From the NCBI GenBank assembly GCA_036703315.1, contig DATNPH010000246.1, positions 1 through 29,072 on the forward strand: a DNA stretch of 29,072 nucleotides, read 5' to 3'. The notes below the pieces were generated by a model. That model saw only the letters and a program-made list of their open reading frames with translations. It did no database searches and was not told the DNA's origin. This document shows positions 15,589 through 24,818 of the stretch, in pieces; the stretch's first letter is position 1; each line of letters opens with the position of its first letter. The stretch is from DATNPH01 sp036703315 (GTDB lineage: Bacteria > Cyanobacteriota > Cyanobacteriia > Cyanobacteriales > Coleofasciculaceae). Both the position numbers and the translations under genes were made by a program.

Positions 15589-17772
15589 TCATTCACTGTC
15601 CAATGCCGATGAGCGGCGGCGACGGCGACGGATGACAGAGGTGCTGCTGTCTGATTCACTAGTCGGTGTTGAGTCAGTCGGTATTTCCATAGCAGATACC
15701 TCAGCAGACGGAGTTAGCAATACTGTCTCTGATATCTCAACTGCATCTGTAGCCAATGCCTCAGCAGGCAAGTTTATTGGTTCCTCTTCTGATACCTCCT
15801 CTTCATCTAAGACAAGAGAGGGGCTTGGTGTATTCGGAGACGATTCTATAGCTGTCTCATATGAGGTTTCTGTTTGGTGTGATTCTCCAGGAAGTACTAC
15901 AGAGAGAATGACTGATTTGGGATTTTTGACCTCTCGGTTTAACCGAACTATAGGAGAAATTCCCATCAAAGCATAAACATCCTGTTCTTCTGGTGTCATC
16001 TCGATAGAAATTACTTCTGGCGGTTCTATCTCTTTGGGAGCCTTAATTGGTTGGAGTTTTGCCACTCGTTCCGTTACTCCTAGCTCCTCTGCGGGGCTAC
16101 CACCGCGCTGAACACCTCGCTGCGCTAATACTAACGGAGCCGATTGTGCACTATCTCGTCCCCCTGACGGTCGGTCCTCGCTATCGCTTCGCGTCACGTT
16201 AACAGAGAATGGCGAACTTTGTTCTACTTCACTGAGACGAGCGCTATCAGCTTCTGCTCCTTGTTCCGACTTTAGCTGAATGATAGGAGTGGGACGATGG
16301 TTAGCCTTGGAAAGCACTTCCTCCTTTGCCACTGGCTCATCAAGACGACGGCGGCGGCGTCTGCGATTGTTACTGTTTATCGGACCCCGCTCCTGATAGC
16401 TAGGATGACTTACGAAGTCGAGATCCTCGTCATCGGCAACAGGGATATCTAATGATTCAGGAAAATCTGGTGTTCGCGGTTCTCTTAAGGCAACGGCGAC
16501 AGCTGGTTCTCCTATCTCCTTGAGAGGGCGATCAGGCTCCCCAGGCAGACGCACCAGATGTCCCAAACCACCGCACGTAGGGCAGGGTTGACCAAATAAC
16601 TCATAAATATTTTGTCCTTGGCGCTTGCGGGTCAGTTCCACTAAACCGAGTTCTGAAAGCTGAGCAATCTGCGGTCTAGCTTTGTCCCCTTTCAATGCTT
16701 TGTTGAAGTGTTCCAGTACCTGCAACTGGTCGCGCCGCGCATCCATGTCAATAAAGTCAACAATGATTACACCTGCCAAGTTACGCAGGCGCAGCTGACG
16801 GGCGATTTCTGTAGCGGCTTCACAGTTTGTCCACAGAACTGTTTCCCGTGCTGTAGCCGATCGCGTAAAGGAACCCGAGTTAACATCAATTACCGTTAGG
16901 GCTTCTGTCGGCTCAATAATGATGTAGCCGCCAGAGGGCAGATCTACTCTGGGTTTGAGTGCTTCTCGAATGGCAGCATTGACACGGAAGTAATCAAGAA
17001 TTGGAATACGATCGCGGTGATGGTCAATCAATACACCTTCGGGTAACCGACCGCCATTCCAGTTCACTAACTGCTGCTTGACCCGCTTGACTCCCGTGTG
17101 GGAATCTACCACAATCCGATTCACATCCGCCGTATACATGTCTCGCAGGACGCGCTGAATAAAATCATCATCGCGGTTGAGGAGCGCTGGTGCCCTAGTG
17201 GAATTCGCTTCCTGTTGGATAGCTTCCCACTGCTTTTGCAGCACCTCTAAATCTTCAATGATGGCTTCTTCTGCTTTGCCCTCTGCTTCTGTTCGAACCA
17301 GCAATCCCATACCAGCCGGTTTGATTAGAATAGCTAGCGCTCTAAGACGATTGCGCTCGCTGTCGCTCTTAATCCGCCGCGATAAATTAACACCTCGTCC
17401 GTAAGGCATCAATACCAAGTAACGACCCGGCAAACTGATGTTACCGGTAAGTCGAGGACCCTTATTGCCCGTCGGCTCTTTCATCACTTGCACCAAGACT
17501 TTTTGCTGTGGTGCCAGTAGTTCGGTAATTGCACCAGAACTCCGTTTTAGCCGTAAGGGTCCTAAGTCAGTGACATGAATAAAACCATTCCGCTCGGAGT
17601 CTCCAATATTGACAAAAGCGGCATCTATCCCAGGTAATACATTTTCAACAATACCGAGATAAATATCACTAACCTGGTGGCTACCAGTAGCGACAACGAG
17701 TTCTTGAATTTGATCTTCCCAAAAGACGGCAGAAAGCCGATGTTGCTCTGCAATAATAATTTGCTTTGGCAT
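15589..17772 (-). CDS. rne: Ribonuclease E (Rne/Rng family)
   Basis: 727 residues. It is the main endoribonuclease of mRNA decay and RNA processing. An S1 domain (about residues 35-125: SDIYLGIVENVLPGIDAAFVNIG) is followed by the DNase I-like catalytic core with TVIDVNSGSF and VDFIDMD (metal-binding aspartates) and the zinc-link CPTCGG near residue 400. The C-terminal half is a low-complexity, acidic, disordered region with two arginine blocks. It ends RRRRRRSSALDSE, containing the cyanobacterial nonapeptide RRRRRRSSA known to bind polynucleotide phosphorylase. The long upstream leader suggests the autoregulation known for cyanobacterial rne. Confidence 0.96.
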   Translation of the reverse strand: MPKQIIIAEQHRLSAVFWEDQIQELVVATGSHQVSDIYLGIVENVLPGIDAAFVNIGDSERNGFIHVTDLGPLRLKRSSGAITELLAPQQKVLVQVMKEPTGNKGPRLTGNISLPGRYLVLMPYGRGVNLSRRIKSDSERNRLRALAILIKPAGMGLLVRTEAEGKAEEAIIEDLEVLQKQWEAIQQEANSTRAPALLNRDDDFIQRVLRDMYTADVNRIVVDSHTGVKRVKQQLVNWNGGRLPEGVLIDHHRDRIPILDYFRVNAAIREALKPRVDLPSGGYIIIEPTEALTVIDVNSGSFTRSATARETVLWTNCEAATEIARQLRLRNLAGVIIVDFIDMDARRDQLQVLEHFNKALKGDKARPQIAQLSELGLVELTRKRQGQNIYELFGQPCPTCGGLGHLVRLPGEPDRPLKEIGEPAVAVALREPRTPDFPESLDIPVADDEDLDFVSHPSYQERGPINSNNRRRRRRRLDEPVAKEEVLSKANHRPTPIIQLKSEQGAEADSARLSEVEQSSPFSVNVTRSDSEDRPSGGRDSAQSAPLVLAQRGVQRGGSPAEELGVTERVAKLQPIKAPKEIEPPEVISIEMTPEEQDVYALMGISPIVRLNREVKNPKSVILSVVLPGESHQTETSYETAIESSPNTPSPSLVLDEEEVSEEEPINLPAEALATDAVEISETVLLTPSAEVSAMEIPTDSTPTSESDSSTSVIRRRRRRSSALDSE

Positions 17773-18248
17773 TCAATTTCCTCAAAGATTGGCAGCAAGC
17801 TTAGGCACTGAGGCTTTTTGTCCCTCTCACTGTGGCTACCCAAGATAACTGTTTAAGTAAAAACCCTAGCTTCACCTAGAAAAAAAGAGAACTTTTGTTA
17901 ACCTTGGAGTGACTTAAAACAACTGTCACTCTTGATAAGTTAACTATTCCCCAATTCAATTTATAGCCGACGCTATAACCCCTCCACAAAGGGTAAAGAT
18001 TGGAGATTGTTAACGTGTGAGTAGAAAGTCTCGAAGAGCGAATCAGTTACGCGCAGCATTTATAGCTAGTTTACACGGGTGGAACCCAATGGAACCTCTA
18101 TTCGCAACTGCTCCTATGATGCTGTATTATACCGCACGGCTAGTCAGATGCCACTCAATTCGGGTAGGTAGTTGCTCTCTTCGGCACAGCCCTCTACTCG
18201 CATTATCTCGCTTTCACGACAACTGACTTGCTCCTCAACTCTAATCTA
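17773..18248 (-). promoter_or_regulatory. rne leader and promoter region
   Basis: 476 bases without a credible gene. On the minus strand TATAAT (18131-18126) would give a leader of about 345 bases, and TATAAA (17965-17960) with TTGTGG 18 bases upstream would give one of about 180. About 100 bases before the start, AAAAG-ttct-CTTTT followed by more T (complement of 17878-17896) makes a U-rich stretch. In studied cyanobacteria the rne 5' UTR is long and U-rich and is cleaved by RNase E itself, so the same control is likely here. Confidence 0.5.
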
Positions 18249-19433
18249 CTACATCCGAGCACTCTTATAGCTAAGGGGATTAGCTTGGCGGAGAGACTCA
18301 ATCGTAGTGATTGCGTGTTGAGCTACCTGATCAACCTCCGTTGCCGTGTTAAATCGCCCAATTCCAAACCTTATTGAGGAATAAGCCAGCTCTTCAGAAT
18401 GCCCTAGTGCCATAAGTACATGAGAAGGAGCCGTCTTAACAGATGAGCAAGCTGCACCCGAAGAAACAGCTACCACAGGCTGTAATCCTAACAATAGCGC
18501 CGAACCATCAACACCTTCCACACTAATGTTGAGGTTTCCGGACAGTCGTTGAGTGGGATGACCATTGAGATGAATTCCTCCCGCTTGGCTCAATTGCTGC
18601 CACAGACGTTGCCGCAACTGGGTAAGGCAGTCTGACTCCGTTGCCTGCTCTTCTAACCCCAGTTCTACTGCCTTAGCAAACCCAACAATCTGAGGCGTAT
18701 AGAGTGTACCAGAGCGCATGCCCCGTTCATGACCTCCTCCATGAAGCTGAGGTGATAGTTGAACTCTAGGATTACGCCGTCTTACGTAGAGCGCTCCGAT
18801 TCCCTTCGGACCATAGACTTTGTGAGCCGTTAGGGACATCAGGTCAATTTTCATTGCCTGCACATCCAGAGGAATTTTACCAATGGCTTGGGCAGCATCC
18901 GTATGAAATAGTACCTCATGCTGGCGGCAAATCTTCCCAATTTCTGCCAAAGGCTGTAACACCCCAATTTCGTTATTTGCCGCCATCACCGACATCAAAA
19001 TCGTATCGGGACGAATTGCTTGATCCAATTGAGCTAAGTCTATCAGTCCATCCTTTTGTACTGGCAGGAAGGTTACTTCAAACCCTAGCGTCTTTAAGTA
19101 CTGGCAGGGGTCGAGAACAGCATTGTGTTCGGTTTGTACCGTGATGATGTGTCGTCCTTTGCTGAAATAAGCCTCAGCTACCCCTTTAATTGCCAAATTG
19201 TTTGCTTCTGTTGCGCCGCTAGTAAAGACAATCTCTTCCGGCGTCGCGTAGATGGCGTCTGCTAGTATCTGCCGCGCTTGTTTAACCGCTGCTTCTGCCT
19301 CCCATCCGTAAACATGGCTAATGCTGGCTGGATTACCAAAATGTTCGGTGAAGTAGGGCAACATCGCCTCTAGCACCCGTTTATCCAGGGGTGTTGTCGC
19401 GTGGCTGTCTAAGTAAATGGGGTGATGAGACAT
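18249..19433 (-). CDS. Cysteine desulfurase (NifS/IscS family)
   Basis: 394 residues. This PLP enzyme takes sulfur from cysteine for Fe-S clusters and thio-modifications. It begins PIYLDSHATTPLD. HTDAAQAIGK and SLTAHKVYGPKG follow (PLP Schiff-base lysine in HK), and the catalytic cysteine sits in SSGAACSS with the long flexible loop of group I enzymes. HGGGHERGMRSGT is the usual signature. The C-terminus is short after RFGIGRFNT. Cyanobacteria often carry several desulfurases, so I do not assign iscS or nifS. A small ORF ends 5 bases before its ATG. Confidence 0.95.
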   Translation of the reverse strand: MSHHPIYLDSHATTPLDKRVLEAMLPYFTEHFGNPASISHVYGWEAEAAVKQARQILADAIYATPEEIVFTSGATEANNLAIKGVAEAYFSKGRHIITVQTEHNAVLDPCQYLKTLGFEVTFLPVQKDGLIDLAQLDQAIRPDTILMSVMAANNEIGVLQPLAEIGKICRQHEVLFHTDAAQAIGKIPLDVQAMKIDLMSLTAHKVYGPKGIGALYVRRRNPRVQLSPQLHGGGHERGMRSGTLYTPQIVGFAKAVELGLEEQATESDCLTQLRQRLWQQLSQAGGIHLNGHPTQRLSGNLNISVEGVDGSALLLGLQPVVAVSSGAACSSVKTAPSHVLMALGHSEELAYSSIRFGIGRFNTATEVDQVAQHAITTIESLRQANPLSYKSARM

Positions 19434-19438
19434 GGCTA

Positions 19439-19714
19439 TTAGCTGATGAGTTGATCGAGTTTTTTTAAGATACTCAAAACCCTATACAACTCCTTGTCTC
19501 GCTTCATGAGGATGTCTTGGTTAGATAAAGCGCAGGTAGGTGCATCTTGTTGAATTAATTTCATATTGATTATTAAGCCAACTAATTCTGCTAATTGTTT
19601 GGGGGTGATATCTTGGGATAATGACTTGAACCCTGGTCTTTGAACAGCTAAAAATTTTATTTTATCTCTTATAAGATTTGGTAGAGGTGGAGCTGGCAGT
19701 AGAAACGCTGGCAC
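19439..19714 (-). CDS. Small hypothetical protein upstream of cysteine desulfurase
   Basis: 91 codons from a GTG at 19714; no ATG gives a longer frame, and a stop lies just upstream. The product is basic-helical, with DITPKQLAELVGLIINMKLI and KDKELYRVLSILKKLDQLI-like helices at the end (MKRDKELYRVLSILKKLDQL). I do not recognise a family. The 5-base gap to the desulfurase start, and the weak ribosome site of that gene, would fit translational coupling. It may also be a chance frame or the tail of a degraded gene. Confidence 0.35.
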   Translation of the reverse strand: MPAFLLPAPPLPNLIRDKIKFLAVQRPGFKSLSQDITPKQLAELVGLIINMKLIQQDAPTCALSNQDILMKRDKELYRVLSILKKLDQLIS

Positions 19715-19874
19715 AATTTGTTAGCCGTTTGCCGGAAGGCTAATAGCGATCGTGCTTATTGAGCCGTAAGTAACAGGAAGATAGGTGAGAATGTATTTAT
19801 GGATATATCTTTATGGCTTAGTGAGGTGAGTATCTTGAGCCGGAGTTAGTTTGTAATTAGTGCTGCTTTGGGTT

Positions 19875-21965
19875 TTAAGGCGATCGCCAAATCTCAATTG
19901 CCCCATCCTCACTACCACCAGTGACAAGGGTTTTACCATCGGGACTGAAAGCGAGAGAATCAACTTTATCGGAAAGCTGGGATATTGTATTTTTCAGTTT
20001 CCCTGTCTGTAGATGCCAAAGCTTGATTGTCTTGTCCTTACTCCCACTAGCGAGAGTCTGACCATCGGGGCTAATGGCGACGGATTCAACAATGCCTAAA
20101 TCACCAGAAAGAGTTTGCCTTGCAAGGCATTTATGTGAATCCGTACAGGCAGTCAAGAGATTCCCCAAGTTCCACAAATTAATCGTATTGAAACTACCAC
20201 TGACAAAGGTTTTCCCATCCGGGCTAAAGGCGACCGAACGAACAACATTGCCTGAAGGGTCAGAAAGGGTAGTAATTAGGTTGCCTGTAGGGAGATGCCA
20301 CAGCTTGATGGTTCTATCATCACTGCCAGCGGCAAGAGTTTGTCCATCGGGACTAATAGCGACAGAATAAACCCAGCTTGAATGCCCCGGAAGAGTTCTT
20401 AGCAGTTTCCCAGTGCGTAGATCCCAAAGTTTAACGGTCTTGTCTGCACTACTACTGGCGAGTATCTGCCCATCAGGACTAAAAGCGACGGACAAAATTC
20501 CATCTGAATGCCCTTTCAGGGTATGCACCACTTGTCCTGTGGACAGATTCCAGAGTTTGATAGTTTTGTCCCAACTGCCACTGGCTATCTTTTCTCCATC
20601 AGGACTGATGGCAACAGACCTAATCTTTTGGGAATGTCCAGTGAGTGTGCGTAGTGCTTTCCCATTGGGCATCTCCCATAATTTGATGGTGTTGTCAACA
20701 CTACCACTGACGAGAGTCTGACCGTTTGGGCTGATGGCGATCGCATAAACTTGCTTTGAATGCCCAGTGAGGGTATTGACCAAAGAACTATTTTTTGAGC
20801 CAACCATGAGGCTGTTAGCACTCAGAAAGTTGATATCTGGAAAGTGGGAAATTCCAGCTGTCAGAGCCACAGCTGTGACAATACCCATGCCAAATCCCTT
20901 CAGCTTATAAAATTTGGTTGGGGACGTAGCAACACTAACCTTGTCCTCTTCTAAAACTCCTTGAGATAGTGATGAAGTATCAGGAAAATCAAAAGTTATC
21001 TGCTGCCTAGAAGGCAAGGATTGAGGCGGTAGTGTAGCGGTAAGTGCTGTGTGTGTTGAGGCAGGTACTCGCGTTAGCGTACATTTGCTAGAAGAATCTG
21101 GCTGTTTTGACAAAAGAGGATTGCTTAGTGAAGCGATCGCCTGAAGTGCCTCTGCCGCTGTCTGGTAACGTTGTCGGTAGTCGTAGCGCACCATTGTGTC
21201 TAACACATCCGCTAGCTGCTGGCTCACCTCCACATGAACTTCTATCGGCAGCGCTTCCCTTACCCGCCAAATGATTTCACTAGTTCTAGGGTCTTCTGGC
21301 AGCTGACTAGCAGGTATCCCTGTAAGCGCTTGGATACCCAACATTCCTACCGCATAAATATCACTACAAAATCGAGGTTTGCCGCTGAGTTGTTCATTCG
21401 GCATAAAACCTGGGGAACCAATAGCGACGGTCAAAGTTGTCTGCGTTTGTGCATCAGTAATGTAGGTACTGACTTGTTTGACTGCCCCAAAGTCAATCAG
21501 AACGATTTTACCGTCTTGTTTGCGTCGGATTAAATTTGAGGGTTTGATATCCCGGTGGATGACACCTTGGTCATGAACAAACTCTAATATTTCTAAGATT
21601 TCCTGCAATAGGGCAATAACTTGGGTTTCGCTCAACGACTGACCGACAGGTAGTTCTTGCTTGAGTTCAGCCCCCTCAATAAATTCTTGGACTAGATAAA
21701 ATTGTTCATCTTCCTCAAAATCAGCGATGAGCTGCGGAACTTGATTATGATTCCCCAACTTGTATAAGGCTTCTACTTCCCTCTCAAACAAGACTCTTGC
21801 TGTCTGCAAGGTATCCGGATTAGTGGACTTGGGCTTGAGTTGCTTGACGACGCACAGGGGGTTGGCAGGTAATTGTAGGTCTTCGGCAAGGTAAGTCTGA
21901 CCAAATCCTCCGCCTCCCAAGTGATTAACAATTCGGTAGCGCTCACTGAGAACTTTTCCTAGCAT
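19875..21965 (-). CDS. Membrane-anchored Ser/Thr protein kinase with WD40 propeller (copy 1)
   Basis: 696 residues. The Hanks-type kinase domain (about 9-280) is complete: LGGGGFGQTYLAED (P-loop), Lys41 in CVVKQLKP, HRDIKPSN at 137-144, DFG at 158-160, and GSPGFMPNEQ in place of the usual APE, as in many cyanobacterial kinases. A linker leads to one membrane segment (about 357-375). Seven WD40 repeats (398-696) of the form SVAISPDGQTLASGSxDKTIKLW follow, enough for a closed propeller. By topology rules the propeller would be outside the cytoplasm, a sensor arrangement. Repeat 5 is atypical, with a Cys-containing insert (LLTACTDSHKCLARQT). It is the paralog of the gene at 22307. Confidence 0.92.
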   Translation of the reverse strand: MLGKVLSERYRIVNHLGGGGFGQTYLAEDLQLPANPLCVVKQLKPKSTNPDTLQTARVLFEREVEALYKLGNHNQVPQLIADFEEDEQFYLVQEFIEGAELKQELPVGQSLSETQVIALLQEILEILEFVHDQGVIHRDIKPSNLIRRKQDGKIVLIDFGAVKQVSTYITDAQTQTTLTVAIGSPGFMPNEQLSGKPRFCSDIYAVGMLGIQALTGIPASQLPEDPRTSEIIWRVREALPIEVHVEVSQQLADVLDTMVRYDYRQRYQTAAEALQAIASLSNPLLSKQPDSSSKCTLTRVPASTHTALTATLPPQSLPSRQQITFDFPDTSSLSQGVLEEDKVSVATSPTKFYKLKGFGMGIVTAVALTAGISHFPDINFLSANSLMVGSKNSSLVNTLTGHSKQVYAIAISPNGQTLVSGSVDNTIKLWEMPNGKALRTLTGHSQKIRSVAISPDGEKIASGSWDKTIKLWNLSTGQVVHTLKGHSDGILSVAFSPDGQILASSSADKTVKLWDLRTGKLLRTLPGHSSWVYSVAISPDGQTLAAGSDDRTIKLWHLPTGNLITTLSDPSGNVVRSVAFSPDGKTFVSGSFNTINLWNLGNLLTACTDSHKCLARQTLSGDLGIVESVAISPDGQTLASGSKDKTIKLWHLQTGKLKNTISQLSDKVDSLAFSPDGKTLVTGGSEDGAIEIWRSP

Positions 21966-22306
21966 GACGTTGATGCAGTGGCAGATTGTAGTGAGTGATC
22001 AAAGTAGATATTTATAAACAATTGTTAAGGTGGCTTTAACTATTGGAGTCTAAGGATTACAGAGATTTGACTGACCGGAAGAAACTAAATGTTTCTTATC
22101 TTTCTTCGGAATTAAATTAAGGCTAGTTACTTTTTTTTATAAACCATTCCTATTAGTTTAGGCTTGGCAATTCTCAAATACATCGACTTAGGCAATGCCT
22201 TTCCCTCCGGGATAGCTTCGCTTCACGGCGGTTGGTGCTAGCAAAGCAGGGCGAAGCGCAGCAATCATCGCGTAGTAGAACACGGTAGCTTTGATCAGGT
22301 TTTGTT
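21966..22306. other. Spacer between the two kinase genes, with dispersed-repeat sequence
   Basis: 341 bases. Near the end of the upstream kinase gene, 22190-22262 holds GC-rich sequence with GCTTCGC (22215-22221) complementary to GCGAAGC (22251-22257). It has the flavour of short interspersed repeats common in cyanobacterial intergenic DNA. A minus-strand open frame here reads like a translated repeat and is not called. The rest is AT-rich with no obvious signal. Confidence 0.4.
22190..22262. repeat. Probable dispersed cyanobacterial repeat
   Basis: GC-rich against an AT-rich spacer, with GCTTCGC/GCGAAGC arms (22215-22221, 22251-22257) and the CTCCGGGATAGCTTCGCTTC segment, which resembles interspersed repeats I recall from other cyanobacterial genomes. 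The family assignment is from memory. Confidence 0.35.
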
Positions 22307-24427
22307 CTATGGTGATCGCCAAATTCTGATGGTTTTGTCTGAACTACTAGCAACAAGCGTCTGCCCGTCCTGGCTGAGGGCAAGAGACTGAACAGCGCCT
22401 GAATGCCCAGTGAGGGTACGCATCAGTTTCTCAGTCCGTAAATCCCATAGCCGGATTGCCCCGTTCTTTCCACCACTAATGAGAGTTTCTCCCTTTGCAG
22501 GTCTAAAGGTGACCGAATAAATCGGATCTGAACCTCCTGTGAGGGTTTGGAGGAGTTTTCCAGTCCCTAAATCCCACAACCTGATTCCTCCATCCCCTGC
22601 ACCACTGGCAATCGTCTGTCCATTTGGGCTAATGGCTACAGCGAAAAAGTGGCGAGAATCGCTGGCTGTAAGCGTGCGAATTAATGCCCCTGATTTCAAA
22701 TCCCACAGCTTAATTGTATTGTCTTGGCTGCTGCTGACAAGGGTCTGACCATTTGGGCTGATGGCAAGGGAAGTCACCAAGATTTTATGCCCTTCAAAAA
22801 CGTTGATGAGTTCCCCAGTGTTCAAATTCCAAATCGCCATAGTACCCACGCGATCGCCACTAACCAAAGTCTGACCATCTGGACTAATGGCAAGAGAGCT
22901 AATTCCTTTTAAACGCCTAGAAAGCGTGCGGATTTGTTGTCCAGTGTTTAGATTCCAAATTTTGATAGTTTCGTCGGCACTGCCACTAGCGAGAATTTGG
23001 CTATCTCGACTCATAGCAAGGGAATAAGCGATCGCACTATGCCCTTTGAGAGTACTTCTCAGTTTTCCCGTTCCTAAATCCCAAAGTTGGATTGCCCCCT
23101 CCTCACCTCCAGAAGCGAGAGTTTTCCCATCTTGACTAATAGCAACAGGATTCACAGAATTTGAATTTCCGCTTAGAGTCTGAGAAAGCGAAATCTTTTG
23201 TGCCCATTGACTTTCTGTTGTTGATCGGCTTACTTCATGAAAGTGATAGATACCAACTGTTAAAGCTAGAGCCGTTGCAATACCCGCTCCAATTTTTATT
23301 AGCCGAGGAGATTGATTTCGGGGGGAGGAAATAGAGGGCGTGATCGTTTGTTCCTTTACCTCAGGTTCTTTGCTAGGGGAAACTGGAGCCGTCTGCTGAG
23401 ATGGTAGAGCTTGAGTCGGCTCTACAGGCAGTACTGTCGGTGCAACTGGGTTGTCCAACATGGGTACCGGAGAAGACGCTGGAGGTGGTGGAGGCCAAGT
23501 TATGGTTGATTGAGATGGGCTAACTGCCATTGGGAGAGTATCTTCAAAGGCAGGAGCTATTGATGGAGACAACTTAGAATTGGGTAGTTGTTCAAGTGCC
23601 TGCAATGCCTCTGCCGCCGTCTGGTAACGCTGACGATAGTCATAGCGCACCATCTTTTCTAAAAGCTCTGCTAGCTCAGGGCTAGTTTGCACCTGTTCGT
23701 GCAGTGTGTTGCCAAGCAACTTGTCCCGCAAAAGGATTTCGCTGGTTCTGGGGTCTTTTGGCACTTGCTGAGGAGGCCAGCCTGTGAGGGCTTGGATACC
23801 AATCATTCCTACAGCATAAATATCGCTACAAAATTGGGGTTGACCAGCCAGTTGTTCATTTGGCATGTAACCCGGTGAGCCAATGGCAACTGTCAACGTT
23901 GTATGTCCCTCGGAGTTAGCTGTTTGAGTACTGACTTGTTTAACCGCTCCAAAGTCAATTAGGACGATTTTGCTATCCTGCTTTCGCCGGATTAAATTTG
24001 AAGGCTTGATATCCCGGTGGATAACGTTTTGCTGATGGACAAACTCTAAGATTTTTAAGATGTCCTGCACAAGAGCAATAACCTGGGTTTCACTCAATCG
24101 TTTACCAAAGGGTAATTCCTCCTTCAAATCATTACCGTCAATGAATTCCTGAACTAGATAAAACTCTTGCTCCTCCTCAAAATGAGCCAAAAGTCGAGGA
24201 ATTTGATCGTGGTTGCCCAAGGTGTACAGAACTTGAGCTTCTCTATCAAATAAACGTCCTGCTGTCTGCAAGGTAAATGCATCAGTAGCCTTAGGTTTGA
24301 GCTGCTTGACAACACACAACGGATTACCGGGTAATTGTAGGTCTTCTGCAAAGTAAGTCTGCCCAAACCCTCCTCCTCCAAGGTATTTGACGATTTTATA
24401 GCGACCACTCAGTGTTTTTCCCAGCAT
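22307..24427 (-). CDS. Membrane-anchored Ser/Thr protein kinase with WD40 propeller (copy 2)
   Basis: 706 residues, same design as the neighbour at 19875 and clearly paralogous; the kinase domains are nearly collinear. Lys41, HRDIKPSN (137-144), DFG (158-160) and GSPGYMPNEQ are all present, so it should be catalytically active. The linker (about 285-375) is Pro/Ser-rich (ITWPPPPPASSPVP), much richer than in copy 1. One membrane segment lies at about 376-396 (IGAGIATALALTVGIYHF). Seven WD40 repeats (about 416-706) follow, more divergent than in copy 1; several lack the usual Asp. Both proteins end IWRSP. Substrates and signals are unknown. Confidence 0.92.
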   Translation of the reverse strand: MLGKTLSGRYKIVKYLGGGGFGQTYFAEDLQLPGNPLCVVKQLKPKATDAFTLQTAGRLFDREAQVLYTLGNHDQIPRLLAHFEEEQEFYLVQEFIDGNDLKEELPFGKRLSETQVIALVQDILKILEFVHQQNVIHRDIKPSNLIRRKQDSKIVLIDFGAVKQVSTQTANSEGHTTLTVAIGSPGYMPNEQLAGQPQFCSDIYAVGMIGIQALTGWPPQQVPKDPRTSEILLRDKLLGNTLHEQVQTSPELAELLEKMVRYDYRQRYQTAAEALQALEQLPNSKLSPSIAPAFEDTLPMAVSPSQSTITWPPPPPASSPVPMLDNPVAPTVLPVEPTQALPSQQTAPVSPSKEPEVKEQTITPSISSPRNQSPRLIKIGAGIATALALTVGIYHFHEVSRSTTESQWAQKISLSQTLSGNSNSVNPVAISQDGKTLASGGEEGAIQLWDLGTGKLRSTLKGHSAIAYSLAMSRDSQILASGSADETIKIWNLNTGQQIRTLSRRLKGISSLAISPDGQTLVSGDRVGTMAIWNLNTGELINVFEGHKILVTSLAISPNGQTLVSSSQDNTIKLWDLKSGALIRTLTASDSRHFFAVAISPNGQTIASGAGDGGIRLWDLGTGKLLQTLTGGSDPIYSVTFRPAKGETLISGGKNGAIRLWDLRTEKLMRTLTGHSGAVQSLALSQDGQTLVASSSDKTIRIWRSP

Positions 24428-24818
24428 GGCATTGATGGAGTGTTGTGGTAGGAATTTAGATTAGTTTTTGAAGCTATTGAAGCACTTTTTAGATAGGCTC
24501 TTACCTGGATTGTGAACCTATCTATCCAGCGAAAAATTTTTCGCACCCATAACTTTTTGTTTGCTTGATAAAAATTCGGAAAGAAATAGTCACTCTTACG
24601 AACCTACTAGTTGCAGGTTCAAGTAGCGGCAGATTCTCTGATGCTGTTGGTTAATTCTGGCTAAGGTTCGCTCCTGTAAAGACCGACCTCCGGCTTGTAC
24701 AGCAGTAGGATAGGTAAAGTTTGCCCTACTTACATTAATTTGCCAGTACAATCTTCCCTTCGCCAAGAATTGACATATTCTTGTATTCGTGCATAGCTAT
24801 ACTAAGCGGTCAAGTTAC
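24428..24818. other. Spacer between kinase 2 and WD40-only gene, with coding-like remnant
   Basis: 391 bases. It contains a perfect palindrome (24529-24544), an 8-base inverted repeat TAGATAGG/CCTATCTA (24490-24524), and a 66-codon minus-strand open frame (24596-24796) without a start codon whose composition looks protein-like (see findings). A TTGACA at 24770-24775 points the other way, with no good -10. Confidence 0.4.
24529..24544. promoter_or_regulatory. Perfect 16-base palindrome
   Basis: GCGAAAAATTTTTCGC is exactly self-complementary. It lies 102 bases upstream of the kinase 2 start codon (minus strand). It could be an operator for kinase 2, or form a hairpin at the 3' end of the WD40-only transcript. 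Confidence 0.35.

Noticed and set aside
18017..18226. Plus-strand open frame of 69 codons with GTG start, between the rne leader and the desulfurase gene
   Set aside because: No ribosome site, no recognisable motif, and the bases are better explained as the rne promoter/leader region.
22174..22383. Minus-strand open frame of 69 codons
   Set aside because: It overlaps the end of kinase 2 and otherwise reads through repeat-like DNA; the product is an Arg/Cys-rich chance sequence.
24770..24797. Plus-strand TTGACA with TAGCTA/TATACT downstream, a possible antisense promoter into the WD40-only gene
   Set aside because: The -10 boxes are poor or badly spaced (18 and 22 bases), and no gene follows in that direction.
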